A stretch of DNA of 50,502 nucleotides from Dehalococcoidia bacterium (GCA_009693015.1 SHYB01000012.1:1-50502); one strand, 5' to 3'; positions 35,456 through 43,920 are shown, counted from the stretch's first letter. Notes: a model not told the origin generated them from the letters alone. Made by a program: numbers and translations.

Positions 35456-36543
35456 CCGGCATGCGCTTGCGCCGCAGGCGGCGCATCGGGCAGATCGAAC
35501 AGCGCGGGTTGGCGCGTCGCCGCACTGCGGGCGTGGAAGCCGGAGACGCCCAGCCCCAGCAGGCGAAAGCGCCGCCCGTTGCCCCACTCTCGTTCCAGCA
35601 GCGCGCGCGCCGATTCCAGCAAGGCGACGGCGTCCTCCGCGGCGTGCGGCAGGGTGACGCTGCGGGTGAACGTCGTAAAATCCGCCAGGCGCAGCTTCAG
35701 CGTGATGGTGCGTCCGCGCAGTCCGCTGTCGCGCAGGCGCTCGTCTACGCGCTCGGCAAGGAGGCGCAGCTCCGCCAGCAGCGCGGGCCCATCGCCTAGG
35801 TCGCGGGCGAAGGTGCTTTCCGCGCTCACCGATTTGGTCTCATGCCGCGCAATGACGGGACGAGTGTCCTCCCCCCGGCTCAACGCGCCCAGCTCCGGCC
35901 CGCGCATGCCGAACTCGCGCTGGAGGAACGCATCGGGCGCCTGCGCCAGCTCTCCCAACGTGCGAATGCCCAGCGCCAGCAGCCGCTCCTCCGTGCGCGG
36001 GCCGACTCCCGAGAGGCGGCGCACCGGCAGCGGCGCGAGAAAGCCGCGCTCCCCACCCGGGGGCACCACCACCAGCCCGTCAGGCTTCTTCATGTCCGAC
36101 GCAATCTTCGCCACTGATTTGCTCGTGCCGGCGCCGACAGACACCGTCAGCTTCACCTCTTCCTTCACGCGCCGCTTGATCGCCCGCGCGATCGCCTCCG
36201 GCGCCTCCCCCGCCATCGCCCGCGCCGTGACATCCAGGTACGCTTCATCCAGCGACAGCGGCTCGATGGCCGCGGACGATTCGCGGAAGATCGCCATCAC
36301 CTGCTGGGAAATCTCGTGGTAGCGGTCGAACCGCGGCGCCACGATCACGCCCTGGGGGCAGAGGCGCACGGCGCGGCTCATGGGCATGGCGGAATGCACG
36401 CCGAAAGCCCGCGCCTCATACGAGCAGGCGGCGACCACCCCTCGCCCGTTGGGGCGCCCGCCCACCAGCACCGGCTTGCCCCGCAGCTCGGGGCGGTCCA
36501 GTTGTTCTACGGACGCGTAGAAGGCGTCCATGTCCGCGTGCAA
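35452..36543 (-). CDS. dinB: DNA polymerase IV (Y-family)
   Basis: 363 residues from a TTG at 36543. The catalytic acidic residues are Asp4 (HADMDAFYASVE) and Asp99-Glu100 (SLDEAYLD). PNGRGVVAACSYEARAFGVH and SVGAGTSKSVAKIASDMKKP DGL are standard Y-family blocks; the little-finger domain ends GLGVSGFHARSAATRQPALF. No ATG is available upstream: the frame is closed by TGA at about 36593, so TTG is the only reasonable start, and there is no good ribosome site. Low-fidelity translesion synthesis; no LexA-type box was seen. Confidence 0.93.
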   Translation of the reverse strand: MHADMDAFYASVEQLDRPELRGKPVLVGGRPNGRGVVAACSYEARAFGVHSAMPMSRAVRLCPQGVIVAPRFDRYHEISQQVMAIFRESSAAIEPLSLDEAYLDVTARAMAGEAPEAIARAIKRRVKEEVKLTVSVGAGTSKSVAKIASDMKKPDGLVVVPPGGERGFLAPLPVRRLSGVGPRTEERLLALGIRTLGELAQAPDAFLQREFGMRGPELGALSRGEDTRPVIARHETKSVSAESTFARDLGDGPALLAELRLLAERVDERLRDSGLRGRTITLKLRLADFTTFTRSVTLPHAAEDAVALLESARALLEREWGNGRRFRLLGLGVSGFHARSAATRQPALFDLPDAPPAAQAHAG

Positions 36544-36611
36544 TATGAATTGCGTAGGATTACCCCGCGTGCGCCATGTCCGCGTGCCACATCAACTCCG
36601 CAGGCGTTCCT

Positions 36612-36935
36612 CTAGAGCAGCGCTTCCCCGGCGTCCACCAGCACGTCCTCACCGCGAATCCACACCTTGTAGCGCGGCAGCGGCAGGATAGGCGGGCGCC
36701 CCGTAGCCTTGCCCGTCTTGATAGCGAAACGACCCATGTGCAGCGGGCACACGATCTCCCCGCCTTCGATGCCCCCTTCGTCCAGCGAGGCGTTGCCGTG
36801 GATGCACTCCGCGCCCACGGCGTGCATCTCCCCGCCCAGGTTGATGAGCAGCACGGCGCGCCCCCCTACCTCGAACCGCTGCATGCTGCCGGGGGGCAAG
36901 TCCTTGACCTTGCAAACTGTTTCAACGCGGGGCAT
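36612..36935 (-). CDS. Rieske-type [2Fe-2S] ferredoxin
   Basis: 107 residues from the ATG at 36935. Cluster ligands are Cys44 and His46 (CIHGN) and Cys63 and His66 (CPLHMGRF), the CxH-x16-CxxH Rieske pattern. The product starts MPRVETVCKVKDLPPGSMQR and ends KVWIRGEDVLVDAGEALL. It is a soluble electron carrier of the kind that serves ring-hydroxylating or other oxygenases, or NirD-like proteins. No oxygenase large subunit is near, so its partner is unknown. Confidence 0.92.
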   Translation of the reverse strand: MPRVETVCKVKDLPPGSMQRFEVGGRAVLLINLGGEMHAVGAECIHGNASLDEGGIEGGEIVCPLHMGRFAIKTGKATGRPPILPLPRYKVWIRGEDVLVDAGEALL

Positions 36936-37126
36936 GGACAGAGACCTCGGTATGTGCGTTCGCGCCCGGTTGCCGCCGGCCTGCCCGGACATCTCTTGTA
37001 GTATAGGAGTCGCGGCCAATTCGCGCGCGGTGTGGATGGCACAAGGGAATCCGGAAGCGGCGATTGACACAGGGTGGCGGCTGCGCCATTGTGATGACAG
37101 ACTTCAGCAGCAGGGGGCATGCCGGC

Positions 37127-37360
37127 ATGAAAGGTATAGGCGGATTCTTCAACATTCCCGCGGCAGGCGGGGCCTTTTTCTTCTGCTCCTGGCTGACGAT
37201 GCTTTTCTGGGGCATCATCGGGCCGTGGATCGGCCTGCGCACCGTCAGCTACCCTGAGGCCATGGTGATGACCATCGCGCTGTGGCTGATCACCGCGCCG
37301 CTGATGGCGGTCGTCGGCGCCAAGGGGATGCACCGCGCGATGTGGCGGGTCTCGCAGTAG
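37127..37360 (+). CDS. Small membrane protein, function unknown
   Basis: 77 residues from the ATG at 37127 (AGGGGG upstream); an earlier ATG at 37094 would add 11 residues. Two hydrophobic helices at about 8-28 (AGGAFFFCSWLTMLFWGIIG) and 43-64 (AMVMTIALWLITAPLMAVVG). No family recognised. A weak promoter candidate is TTGACA (37064-37069) with CATTGT 17 bp on. It is convergent with the tandem SnoaL gene. Confidence 0.6.
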   Translation: MKGIGGFFNIPAAGGAFFFCSWLTMLFWGIIGPWIGLRTVSYPEAMVMTIALWLITAPLMAVVGAKGMHRAMWRVSQ

Positions 37361-37366
37361 CGCGCG

Positions 37367-38296
37367 CTAGCTGACGATGACCTCCGCCGTCCGCGCCCAA
37401 TCGGCGTCATGGATGCGGCTGGAGGTCAGCCACTGCCCGCCGCGCTTGACGAACTCGTCAATGTAGCGCAGGCCGCGGATCATCACTGTGTCCTTGCCGC
37501 CCTGGCTGCTCACCAGGTAGGCGATGCAGTACGTCTCCACGTCCGCGCTCTCCCCGTGCAGCGCGATGAGCTGGTTGCCCATGAAATGCGTGGTGACCTT
37601 CATCTTCTCCAGCGGCTTGACCATGTCCATAATCTTGTCTGCGCCCCGGCCCAGCTCGCGGGCGTTGTAGGAGGCGTACACGTCCGGGGTGAAGCAGGAG
37701 CGCACCATCTCCCAGTTGCGCGTGTCCAGGCCCTTGGCGTAGCGCATCACGCAATCGTAAATCTCGGCGCGGTCGGAGAGCTGCTCCAGCGTCAGGCTTG
37801 TGATGGGCGTAAACGCCTTCGCCAGGCCCGGCTTGGCGGGCGGGTTGGTGATGGCGACGGACGCCTCTTCGCGCTCCCAGTCCACCACGTGGGTGTTCTT
37901 GGCGATCCACCAGCGCCCCTGGCGGCGCACAACGTCGCAGATGTATCGCAGCCCTCTGGTGCGAAGGTATTCTTCACCGCTGGGGCGCTTCATGGTCAGG
38001 ATGGACTGGGCGTAGGTCTCCATCTGGCCAGCATCACCTGCCAGGTCAATGCTCTGGTTCATCATGAAGTGCGTGCTCTTGCGCGAATTCTTCAGCCCCT
38101 GGACGTGGGCGATGATATTGTCCGCGCCGGGCGGCACCGGCTTGCCGTCGTAGGAGGCCGTGGCGTCCGGAGTAAACACCTGTCGCACCATGCCGAAGTC
38201 GCGGCGGTCCAGGCCGGAGGCGTACAGCATCATCAGCTCGCCGATGGCGGCGCGGTCGGAAAGCTCGCGGACGGCGGGATCGGCGGCGGTGGTCAT
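37367..38296 (-). CDS. Tandem SnoaL-like (NTF2 fold) protein
   Basis: 309 residues with two homologous halves. LSDRAAIGELMMLYASGLDR at residue 12 is mirrored by LSDRAEIYDCVMRYAKGLDT at residue 173. STHFMMNQ matches TTHFMGNQ, and GLRYICDVVRRQGRWWI matches GLRYIDEFVKRGGQWL. Each half is a SnoaL_4/scytalone-dehydratase-like domain with a conserved His (STHF/TTHF). Single-domain relatives dehydrate, isomerise or hydroxylate small molecules, or act as dimers with an active site per subunit. AGGAGG precedes the ATG. Neighbouring ABM-like and catabolic genes are compatible with polyketide- or aromatic-like substrates. Confidence 0.9.
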   Translation of the reverse strand: MTTAADPAVRELSDRAAIGELMMLYASGLDRRDFGMVRQVFTPDATASYDGKPVPPGADNIIAHVQGLKNSRKSTHFMMNQSIDLAGDAGQMETYAQSILTMKRPSGEEYLRTRGLRYICDVVRRQGRWWIAKNTHVVDWEREEASVAITNPPAKPGLAKAFTPITSLTLEQLSDRAEIYDCVMRYAKGLDTRNWEMVRSCFTPDVYASYNARELGRGADKIMDMVKPLEKMKVTTHFMGNQLIALHGESADVETYCIAYLVSSQGGKDTVMIRGLRYIDEFVKRGGQWLTSSRIHDADWARTAEVIVS

Positions 38297-38651
38297 GATG
38301 GCCTCCTGCGTGCTGCTGGAACGGGCAGGCGCAGAATAGCGGCGCGCCTGAGGTCTGTCAAACGCTGGCGGGGGTCAATCGCGGCGTCTGCGGGCCAGCA
38401 GCGCCGGGAGTGGGCTGGGGCACGCCTTGCCAATTTGGCGTGAGTGTAGCAATTTCACTTGTGACGAACTTCGTAACGAAGTACGTGGGCTTGAGGCCGC
38501 CGGACGCTGAGCAGGCATGGTAGCGTGCTGTTGTTAAGATATAGTTCGTGTTCCATGCCCATCTTCGGCTTGTGACGTCATCCGCCCCGATCTGTAGTCT
38601 GGATTCGTTGTGCATTTCGCAGGTCATGGTATGGAAGGGGATACGTTAGGA
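38297..38651. other. 355-bp intergenic region with a 15-bp inverted repeat
   Basis: This lies between the divergent SnoaL (minus) and ABM-like (plus) genes. The middle is lower in GC than its surroundings. It contains a perfect 7-bp-arm palindrome (38468-38482) and a -10-like TATAGT at 38540-38545. An 89-codon minus-strand frame (38358-38627) has no recognisable features and I do not call it. Confidence 0.5.
38468..38482. repeat. Perfect inverted repeat, possible operator
   Basis: ACTTCGT-A-ACGAAGT, 15 bp with a single central base. It overlaps a second smaller palindrome CGAA-C-TTCG (38465-38473). The position between divergent genes is typical of a regulator-binding site, but no regulator gene is adjacent. 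Confidence 0.55.
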
Positions 38652-38978
38652 ATGAGCATCGTGCACGAGACAATAGTCAAGCCCAGGCAAGGCCAGGAGC
38701 AGGAAGTCGCCTCCCTGCTCCTGGCGATGGGCGGCTTTCTGGCGGCACAGCCCGGCTTCATCGAGGGCTATACCCTCGACGGGCTAGCCGAGGGCGGATT
38801 GCTGGCCCGCGTCACTGTGTGGCAGAGCCGCGACGACGCCGAGCGCAGCGCTGCGCTGCTGGAGACGATGGCGCTGCGGGCGAAGCTACAAACGCTCGTC
38901 CAGTCGAATACGCAAGAGCTGCTCCTCGACATCGTCTCCGAGCGCCACGCGGACGTCCGAGAACCAGTAACGGCATAA
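38652..38978 (+). CDS. Antibiotic biosynthesis monooxygenase-like protein
   Basis: 108 residues from the ATG at 38652; an earlier ATG at 38631 is possible. The ABM (dimeric alpha/beta-barrel) pattern is clear: MSIVHETIVKPRQGQEQEVA SLLLAMGGFLAAQPGFIEGY followed by ARVTVWQSRDDAERSAALL. Such proteins are small, often dimeric oxygenases or stress-related heme/quinol enzymes. A rho-independent terminator follows. Confidence 0.75.
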   Translation: MSIVHETIVKPRQGQEQEVASLLLAMGGFLAAQPGFIEGYTLDGLAEGGLLARVTVWQSRDDAERSAALLETMALRAKLQTLVQSNTQELLLDIVSERHADVREPVTA

Positions 38979-39012
38979 GCCTGCACGGTAACAGGCGTGT
39001 ACCGTAAGGAAC

Positions 39013-39041
39013 GGCCCCCGAAATTCGGGGGCCTGTTTTTT
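39013..39041 (+). terminator. Intrinsic terminator after the ABM-like gene
   Basis: GGCCCCCG pairs with CGGGGGCC around AAATT, followed by TG and six T residues. It also separates the gene from the convergent E2 gene. Confidence 0.85.
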
Positions 39042-39054
39042 AGTGGCCTGGTTA

Positions 39055-40377
39055 TTACTGGATTATGGCACCAGGCGTAATCGCCTCCAGCCGGCGCTTC
39101 ACGCTCTGGAGGAATGCCGCCGCCTCATGCCCGTCCATCACGCGATGATCGAACGTCAGGCAGAGGTTCATCATGGCGCGGATGGCGATGCCGTCGCCCA
39201 CGACCACTGGGCGCTTCACCATCGCTTCCGTGGTGATGATTGCCGCCTCGTTGCCGTTGAGCAGCGGCTGAGAGACCACCGACCCCAGCGCGCCGGTGTT
39301 GTCCACCGTGAACGTGCCGCCCTGCACGTCCGGCAGCGCCAGCGTCCGCTGCCGCGCCCGCTCCCCCAGATCGCCGATGGCGCGGGCCAGCGCCACGATC
39401 CCCAGCGTGTCCGCGTCGTGCACCACGGGGACGATCAATCCTTCCGGGGTTGCTACGGCAATGCCGATATTGATGCGCTTCTTGAGAATGATCGCGTCGC
39501 CGTCCCACGATGCGTTCAGCTTGGGGTGCTCCCGCAATGACGTCGCCACCGCCTGCACCGCAAACGGTAGGTAGGTGAGATCGGCGTTGTGCCGCTGGCG
39601 GAACGCCTGCTTGCTTGCCTCGCGCAATGCCACCAGCCCGGTGACGTCGGCCTCCACCATCGTCCACGCCGTGGGGATGTGCGCTACGCGCGTCACGTGC
39701 GCCGCGATGCGCCGCCGCACCGGCGTCAGCGGCTGCCGCTCGTCCGCGCTGCCAATCGCTGTGGGCGCTGGCGCAGGCGCGCCCTTCCCCCGCCGCTGCT
39801 CGACATAACGCTGCACGTCCTCTTTGGACACGCGCCCGCCGATGCCGGTGCCGGTAATGCCGGAAAGCTCATCGTCGCTAAGGTGGTGCTCCGCGGCGAG
39901 TCTTTTCACCAGGGGAGAGAGGCGTGGCGTCCCGGCAGGCGCTGGTGCAGCGGGCGCCGGTGCAGGTGGCACCTTCGCCGCCGCTGCGACGGGCGCTGGC
40001 GGCGTGGCCGGTCTTACCCCCGCCTCGATGGGTTGCGCGCCGGTCGGCCCCTCCGGCAGGTTCGATTCAGTGAATACGCCAGTGGTGTTGATGGCTCTTT
40101 CCTGCGCCGGTGATGCAAGTGCGGGGCCAGCGACGCTTGCGCCCGCAACGACATCCAGCTCGCACAGCGCCCCGCCCACGGCTACCGTATCGCCTTCCTT
40201 GGCAAGGTGCGCCTTCAGCACGCCCCCCGCAGGCGAGGGCAGCTCCATCGTGACCTTGTCCGTTTCGATCTCCACCAGTGGCTCGAAGGCTTTTACTGCG
40301 TCGCCGGGCTGCTTAAGCCACTTGACGACGACGCCTTCTGTGACCGTTTCGCCGACCTGCGGGAGGTCAATACGCAT
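39055..40377 (-). CDS. 2-Oxoacid dehydrogenase E2 (dihydrolipoyl acyltransferase)
   Basis: 440 residues. The lipoyl domain carries Lys41 in EIETDKVTMELPSPAGG. A Pro/Ala-rich linker leads to the E1/E3-binding domain (RLSPLVKRLAAEHHLSDDEL SGITGTGIGGRVSKEDVQRY), another linker, and the catalytic domain ending with DHRVMDGHEAAAFLQ (His411, Asp415). It transfers acyl groups from lipoamide to CoA. It follows E1alpha and E1beta with two bases between the E1beta stop and its ATG. No E3 (lipoamide dehydrogenase) gene is present in the window. Confidence 0.95.
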   Translation of the reverse strand: MRIDLPQVGETVTEGVVVKWLKQPGDAVKAFEPLVEIETDKVTMELPSPAGGVLKAHLAKEGDTVAVGGALCELDVVAGASVAGPALASPAQERAINTTGVFTESNLPEGPTGAQPIEAGVRPATPPAPVAAAAKVPPAPAPAAPAPAGTPRLSPLVKRLAAEHHLSDDELSGITGTGIGGRVSKEDVQRYVEQRRGKGAPAPAPTAIGSADERQPLTPVRRRIAAHVTRVAHIPTAWTMVEADVTGLVALREASKQAFRQRHNADLTYLPFAVQAVATSLREHPKLNASWDGDAIILKKRINIGIAVATPEGLIVPVVHDADTLGIVALARAIGDLGERARQRTLALPDVQGGTFTVDNTGALGSVVSQPLLNGNEAAIITTEAMVKRPVVVGDGIAIRAMMNLCLTFDHRVMDGHEAAAFLQSVKRRLEAITPGAIIQ

Positions 40378-40379
40378 GG

Positions 40380-41363
40380 CTAGTACGCCGCCAGCTTCCG
40401 TATCGCCGCGGCGATCTTGTCCTTGTTGAGCATGAACATCGCCTCCAGGTTAGGGGCGAAGGGCATGGCAGGCACGTCCGGCCCGCACAGGCGCGTCACC
40501 GGCGCGTCCAGCGCATCGAACGCGTGCTCACTGATGATCGCCGCGACCTCCGCGCCCACGCCGCCGGTCAGGTTGTCCTCGTGCACGATCAGCGCCCGCG
40601 ACGTCTTTCGCACCGACGCCAGGATCGTCTCGCTGTCCAGCGGCCGCACGGTGCGCAGGTCCACGACCTCCGTATCAATGCCGTCGGCGGCTACTTCGGC
40701 GGCGGCTTCCAGGGCGTAGTGCAGCATGAGGCCGTAGGTGAACAGGCTCAGGCGCGTTCCCGCGCGCTTCACGTCGGCCTTGCCGATGGGCACGGTGTAG
40801 TCGCCGTCCGGCACCTCGCCCTTGACATGGCGGTAGGTGCGCTTGTGCTCCAGGAACAGCACGGGGTTATCGTTGCGTATCGCCGATTTCAGCAGGCCCT
40901 TGGCATCGTACGGCGTGGCGGGACACACCACCTGCAAACCGGGCGTGTGGTAGAAAAAGCCCTCGCACGATTGCGAATGATATAGGCCGCCGTGCACGCC
41001 GCCGCCGTAGGGCGATCGCACCACCAGCGGCACGGAAAGCGCGCCGTTGCTGCCGTAGCGGGCGCGGGCCACCTCGCCCACAAGCTGGTTGACGATAGGC
41101 CAGATGAAGTCGGTGAACTGTATCTCGGCGATGGGCCGCATGCCCACCATCGCCGCGCCCGCCGCCACGCCCACGATCGCCGCCTCCGCCAGCGGCGTAT
41201 CCAGCACGCGCTCCTCGCCGAACTCCTCGATGAAGCCCTGGCTTGCCAGGAACACGCCGCCGCGCTGGCCCACATCCTCGCCCATGAGGAACACGCGATC
41301 GTCCCGGCGCATCTCCTCCCGCATCGCCTCGCGCACCGCCTCGATGACCGTCTTTACCGGCAT
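40380..41363 (-). CDS. 2-Oxoacid dehydrogenase E1 beta subunit
   Basis: 327 residues from the ATG at 41363. Typical features: VREAMREEMRRDDRVFLMGE DVGQRGGVFLASQGF, RPIAEIQFTDFIWPIVNQLV, YSQSCEGFFYHTPGLQVVCP-type block (here HSQSCEGFFYHTPGLQVVCP), and VVDLRTVRPLDSETI. It completes the ThDP site with E1 alpha. Sequence style matches branched-chain/pyruvate E1 of the two-subunit class. Four bases separate it from the E1 alpha stop. Confidence 0.94.
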   Translation of the reverse strand: MPVKTVIEAVREAMREEMRRDDRVFLMGEDVGQRGGVFLASQGFIEEFGEERVLDTPLAEAAIVGVAAGAAMVGMRPIAEIQFTDFIWPIVNQLVGEVARARYGSNGALSVPLVVRSPYGGGVHGGLYHSQSCEGFFYHTPGLQVVCPATPYDAKGLLKSAIRNDNPVLFLEHKRTYRHVKGEVPDGDYTVPIGKADVKRAGTRLSLFTYGLMLHYALEAAAEVAADGIDTEVVDLRTVRPLDSETILASVRKTSRALIVHEDNLTGGVGAEVAAIISEHAFDALDAPVTRLCGPDVPAMPFAPNLEAMFMLNKDKIAAAIRKLAAY

Positions 41364-41367
41364 GTCA

Positions 41368-42399
41368 TTATTTCTTGGCCTGCGGGGCGTAGACGTGGTC
41401 GTAGAACGTGGACTCGTCAGGGTACGGCGTGGACTCCGCCGCCGCCATGGCCTGGTCAATCTCCGCGATGCACTGCCGGCGCATGGCGCTGTCGCCGTCG
41501 GCGGTGAGCAGGCCGCCGTCCAAGAGCGTCTGGCGCAGGCGCGGCAGCGGGTCGCGGCGCTTGCGTTCCTCCAGCTCCTCGGCGGTGCGATAGCGACGCT
41601 CGTCATCGTCCGTGGTGTGCGCCATAAGCCGCGGCACGACGGCTTCGATAAGTGTTGGCCCGCCGCCCTCGCGGGCGCGGTCCGCCGCCTCGCGCACCGC
41701 GCGATACGTCGCCGCCACGTCGGTGCCGTCCACCGTGACGCCGGGGAATCCGTACGCCGCGGCGCGATCCGAAATGCGCGCCATCGCCAGTTGCTTGCGC
41801 AAGGGTACGGAAATGGCGTACCCGTTGTTTTCGCAAAAGAAAATCACCGGCAGCTTGTGCACCGCGGCGAAGTTCATGGACTCGTGCGTTTCCCCTTCGC
41901 TCGTGGCCCCGTCGCCGAAGTGCACGATAGCCACGGACGGCTCGCGCCGCATCTTGAACGCCAGCGCCGCGCCCACCGCGTGCGGGATCTGGCTGGCGAC
42001 GACGTTGGAGGTGTTGATGACGCGCCGCTTCAGATCGGCGCCGCCGTAGGGGAACTGCCGCCCGCCGCTGAACGGCGCGCCGCGCCGCGCCATGTAGCCC
42101 AGCATCAGCTCGCTGACGGAGTATCCCAGCGCCAGGCAGGTGGCGATGTCCCGGTAGTAAATGACGAACAAGTCGCGCGTCTTGTCCAGGGCCCACACCG
42201 CGCCGATCTGGCACGCCTCATGCCCCTGCGCCGAAGCGACGATGGGCGCCTTGCCCTGGCGGTTGAGCGCGTACACCCGCTCATCCAGCAGGCGCGACAG
42301 CAGCATCAAGCGGTACGACTCCGCCACCTGCTCTGCGGACAGCGGAGCGGCGGATGGAGCCTCGCTATGATTGCCGGCGACTGGAGTCTTCCGTGCCAT
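41368..42399 (-). CDS. 2-Oxoacid dehydrogenase E1 alpha subunit
   Basis: 343 residues. The ThDP motif begins GDG at 162-164 in HFGDGATSEGETHESMNFAA and ends NN at 191-192 in FFCENNGYAIS. YYRDIATCLALGYSVSELML GYMARRGAPFSGG is typical of branched-chain keto acid or pyruvate/acetoin E1 alpha. Which 2-oxoacid is used is not determined by the visible residues. It is the first gene of the alpha-beta-E2 unit. Confidence 0.94.
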   Translation of the reverse strand: MARKTPVAGNHSEAPSAAPLSAEQVAESYRLMLLSRLLDERVYALNRQGKAPIVASAQGHEACQIGAVWALDKTRDLFVIYYRDIATCLALGYSVSELMLGYMARRGAPFSGGRQFPYGGADLKRRVINTSNVVASQIPHAVGAALAFKMRREPSVAIVHFGDGATSEGETHESMNFAAVHKLPVIFFCENNGYAISVPLRKQLAMARISDRAAAYGFPGVTVDGTDVAATYRAVREAADRAREGGGPTLIEAVVPRLMAHTTDDDERRYRTAEELEERKRRDPLPRLRQTLLDGGLLTADGDSAMRRQCIAEIDQAMAAAESTPYPDESTFYDHVYAPQAKK

Positions 42400-42447
42400 G
42401 ACCGCTCCCCAACGAACGTGGAGTATGGCGAATCTGTAGCCACCCCG

Positions 42448-42476
42448 ATTGTCGGCCCGTGCGCTGGGGCTGTCAA
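42448..42476 (-). promoter_or_regulatory. Promoter of the 2-oxoacid dehydrogenase operon
   Basis: Minus strand TTGACA (42476-42471), a 17-bp spacer and GACAAT (42453-42448); leader of about 42 nt to the E1 alpha ATG. Confidence 0.65.
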
Positions 42477-42554
42477 GGCAAGCCAGATGAAATACGGGCG
42501 CGGGTCATGGCGCATGGCTACAATAGTTGCAGGCGGCGGAGTCCGCCTTTTTCT

Positions 42555-43811
42555 ATGATACTTGCGGGCATCATCCTGGGCCTGACCCTCATCGGCATCG
42601 CCTTCCCGCGCCTGCCCAAGATCAACATTGACCGGCCCGCCGCGGCCATGGCCGGTGCTGTGCTGATGGTGCTCGTGGGCGCGCTCACCTTCCGCCAAGC
42701 CGTCGCCGCCATCAATTTCGACACGATTGCGCTGCTGCTCGGCATGATGCTCCTGGTGGTGGTGCTCCAGCGCGCCGGGCTGTTCACCCTCATGGCGCAG
42801 CGCGCGGTGACGCTGGCGAATAGCCCCGGCAAGCTGCTGATGAGCGTGGTCATCGTCACCGCCGTCGCCTCCGCGTTCCTGGTAAATGACGTCGTGGTGC
42901 TGCTGTTCACCCCCGTGGTGATCCAGGCGTGCCGCATGCAGCGGCTTAACCCCGTGCCCTACCTCATCGGCGAGGCGATGGCCTCCAACATTGGCTCCAC
43001 CGCCACCATCGTCGGGAACCCGCAGAACGCGCTCATCGGCATAGCCTCGGGCATCTCCTTCGCTCGGTTCTTCGCCTACCTCGCTCCCGTGGCGGTGGTA
43101 TCCACGGCGCTGCTGTTCATAGTGCTGTGGGCGTTCTATCGCAAGGGCCTGCGTCGCACCGGCAACACCGTCGGTTCGCCAGCGACTGTGGCGCCGGCAA
43201 CGCCTGTCAACAGGGGGATGCTGCTGCGCACCGCGCCAGTGCTGGCGGGCGTGGTCGTCGCGCTATTCGTCAGCAGCCTGGCGGGGTTCAGCATCCCCAT
43301 GGTGGCCCTCACCGCGGGCGCGGCGGCGATGCTGTTGAGCGGCGTCAAGCCGTCCGAGATCATCCGCGATGTGGACTGGGTGCTGCTGCTGTTCTTCGCC
43401 GGACTGTTCATCGTGGTGGAAGGGGCGCACCAGAGCGGGCTGCTCGCGCCGGTGTTCGACCGCGTGGACCTGCGTGCTACGGCGGGCGGCATCGCCTCCA
43501 TCCACGCCGTCAGCGCGGTGGCATCGCAGATCGTGAGCAATGTGCCGCTGACCGTGCTGCTGCTGCCGCTGCTGGAGCGCGTGCCAGGGGATGCGCTGTG
43601 GATCGCGCTGGCGGCAGGAGCCACGCTTGCGGGCAACGCCACGCTCATTGGCGCGGTGGCGAACATCATCGTGGCCGAGCAGGCGTCGCGCCAGGGGATC
43701 GACCTGCGCTTCGGCGAATTTCTCCGCGTCGGCGTCGTGGTGACTGCGCTGACGATGGCGGCGTCGGTGGGCATTTTCTCGCTGGAGATGGCGACGGGCT
43801 TTTTGCGCTAG
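42555..43811 (+). CDS. SLC13/ArsB/NhaD-type ion transporter
   Basis: 418 residues with about ten hydrophobic segments. Ion transporter superfamily blocks: GLTLIGIAFPRLPKINIDRP, VVLQRAGLFTLMAQR, GEAMASNIGSTATIVGNPQN ALIG, FAGLFIVVEGAHQSGL and SNVPLTVLLLPLLE (the conserved NVP segment), and AAGATLAGNATLIGAVANII. It should carry an anion or a dicarboxylate, or exchange cations, across the cytoplasmic membrane. No Shine-Dalgarno is visible; a small hairpin plus T-run (42535-42552) directly abuts the start. Confidence 0.88.
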   Translation: MILAGIILGLTLIGIAFPRLPKINIDRPAAAMAGAVLMVLVGALTFRQAVAAINFDTIALLLGMMLLVVVLQRAGLFTLMAQRAVTLANSPGKLLMSVVIVTAVASAFLVNDVVVLLFTPVVIQACRMQRLNPVPYLIGEAMASNIGSTATIVGNPQNALIGIASGISFARFFAYLAPVAVVSTALLFIVLWAFYRKGLRRTGNTVGSPATVAPATPVNRGMLLRTAPVLAGVVVALFVSSLAGFSIPMVALTAGAAAMLLSGVKPSEIIRDVDWVLLLFFAGLFIVVEGAHQSGLLAPVFDRVDLRATAGGIASIHAVSAVASQIVSNVPLTVLLLPLLERVPGDALWIALAAGATLAGNATLIGAVANIIVAEQASRQGIDLRFGEFLRVGVVVTALTMAASVGIFSLEMATGFLR

Positions 43812-43865
43812 AGCGTCGTGGGCAGCAACCCAGGAGCGAACTGTACCCATAACATCGCTGCGGAA

Positions 43866-43889
43866 GGCGCCGGCTTTTCTTCCGGCGCC
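43866..43889 (+). terminator. Hairpin after the transporter gene
   Basis: GGCGCCGG pairs perfectly with CCGGCGCC around CTTTTCTT. There is no T-tract on the plus strand, so it may be a transcript-end structure rather than an intrinsic terminator. Confidence 0.45.
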
Positions 43890-43920
43890 CCCAGCGACGG
43901 GTTCCACACGGCAATGCGCA

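Noticed and set aside
38358-38627. 89-codon minus-strand open frame in the SnoaL/ABM gap
   Set aside because: No domain features, no ribosome site, and it spans the palindrome; likely chance.
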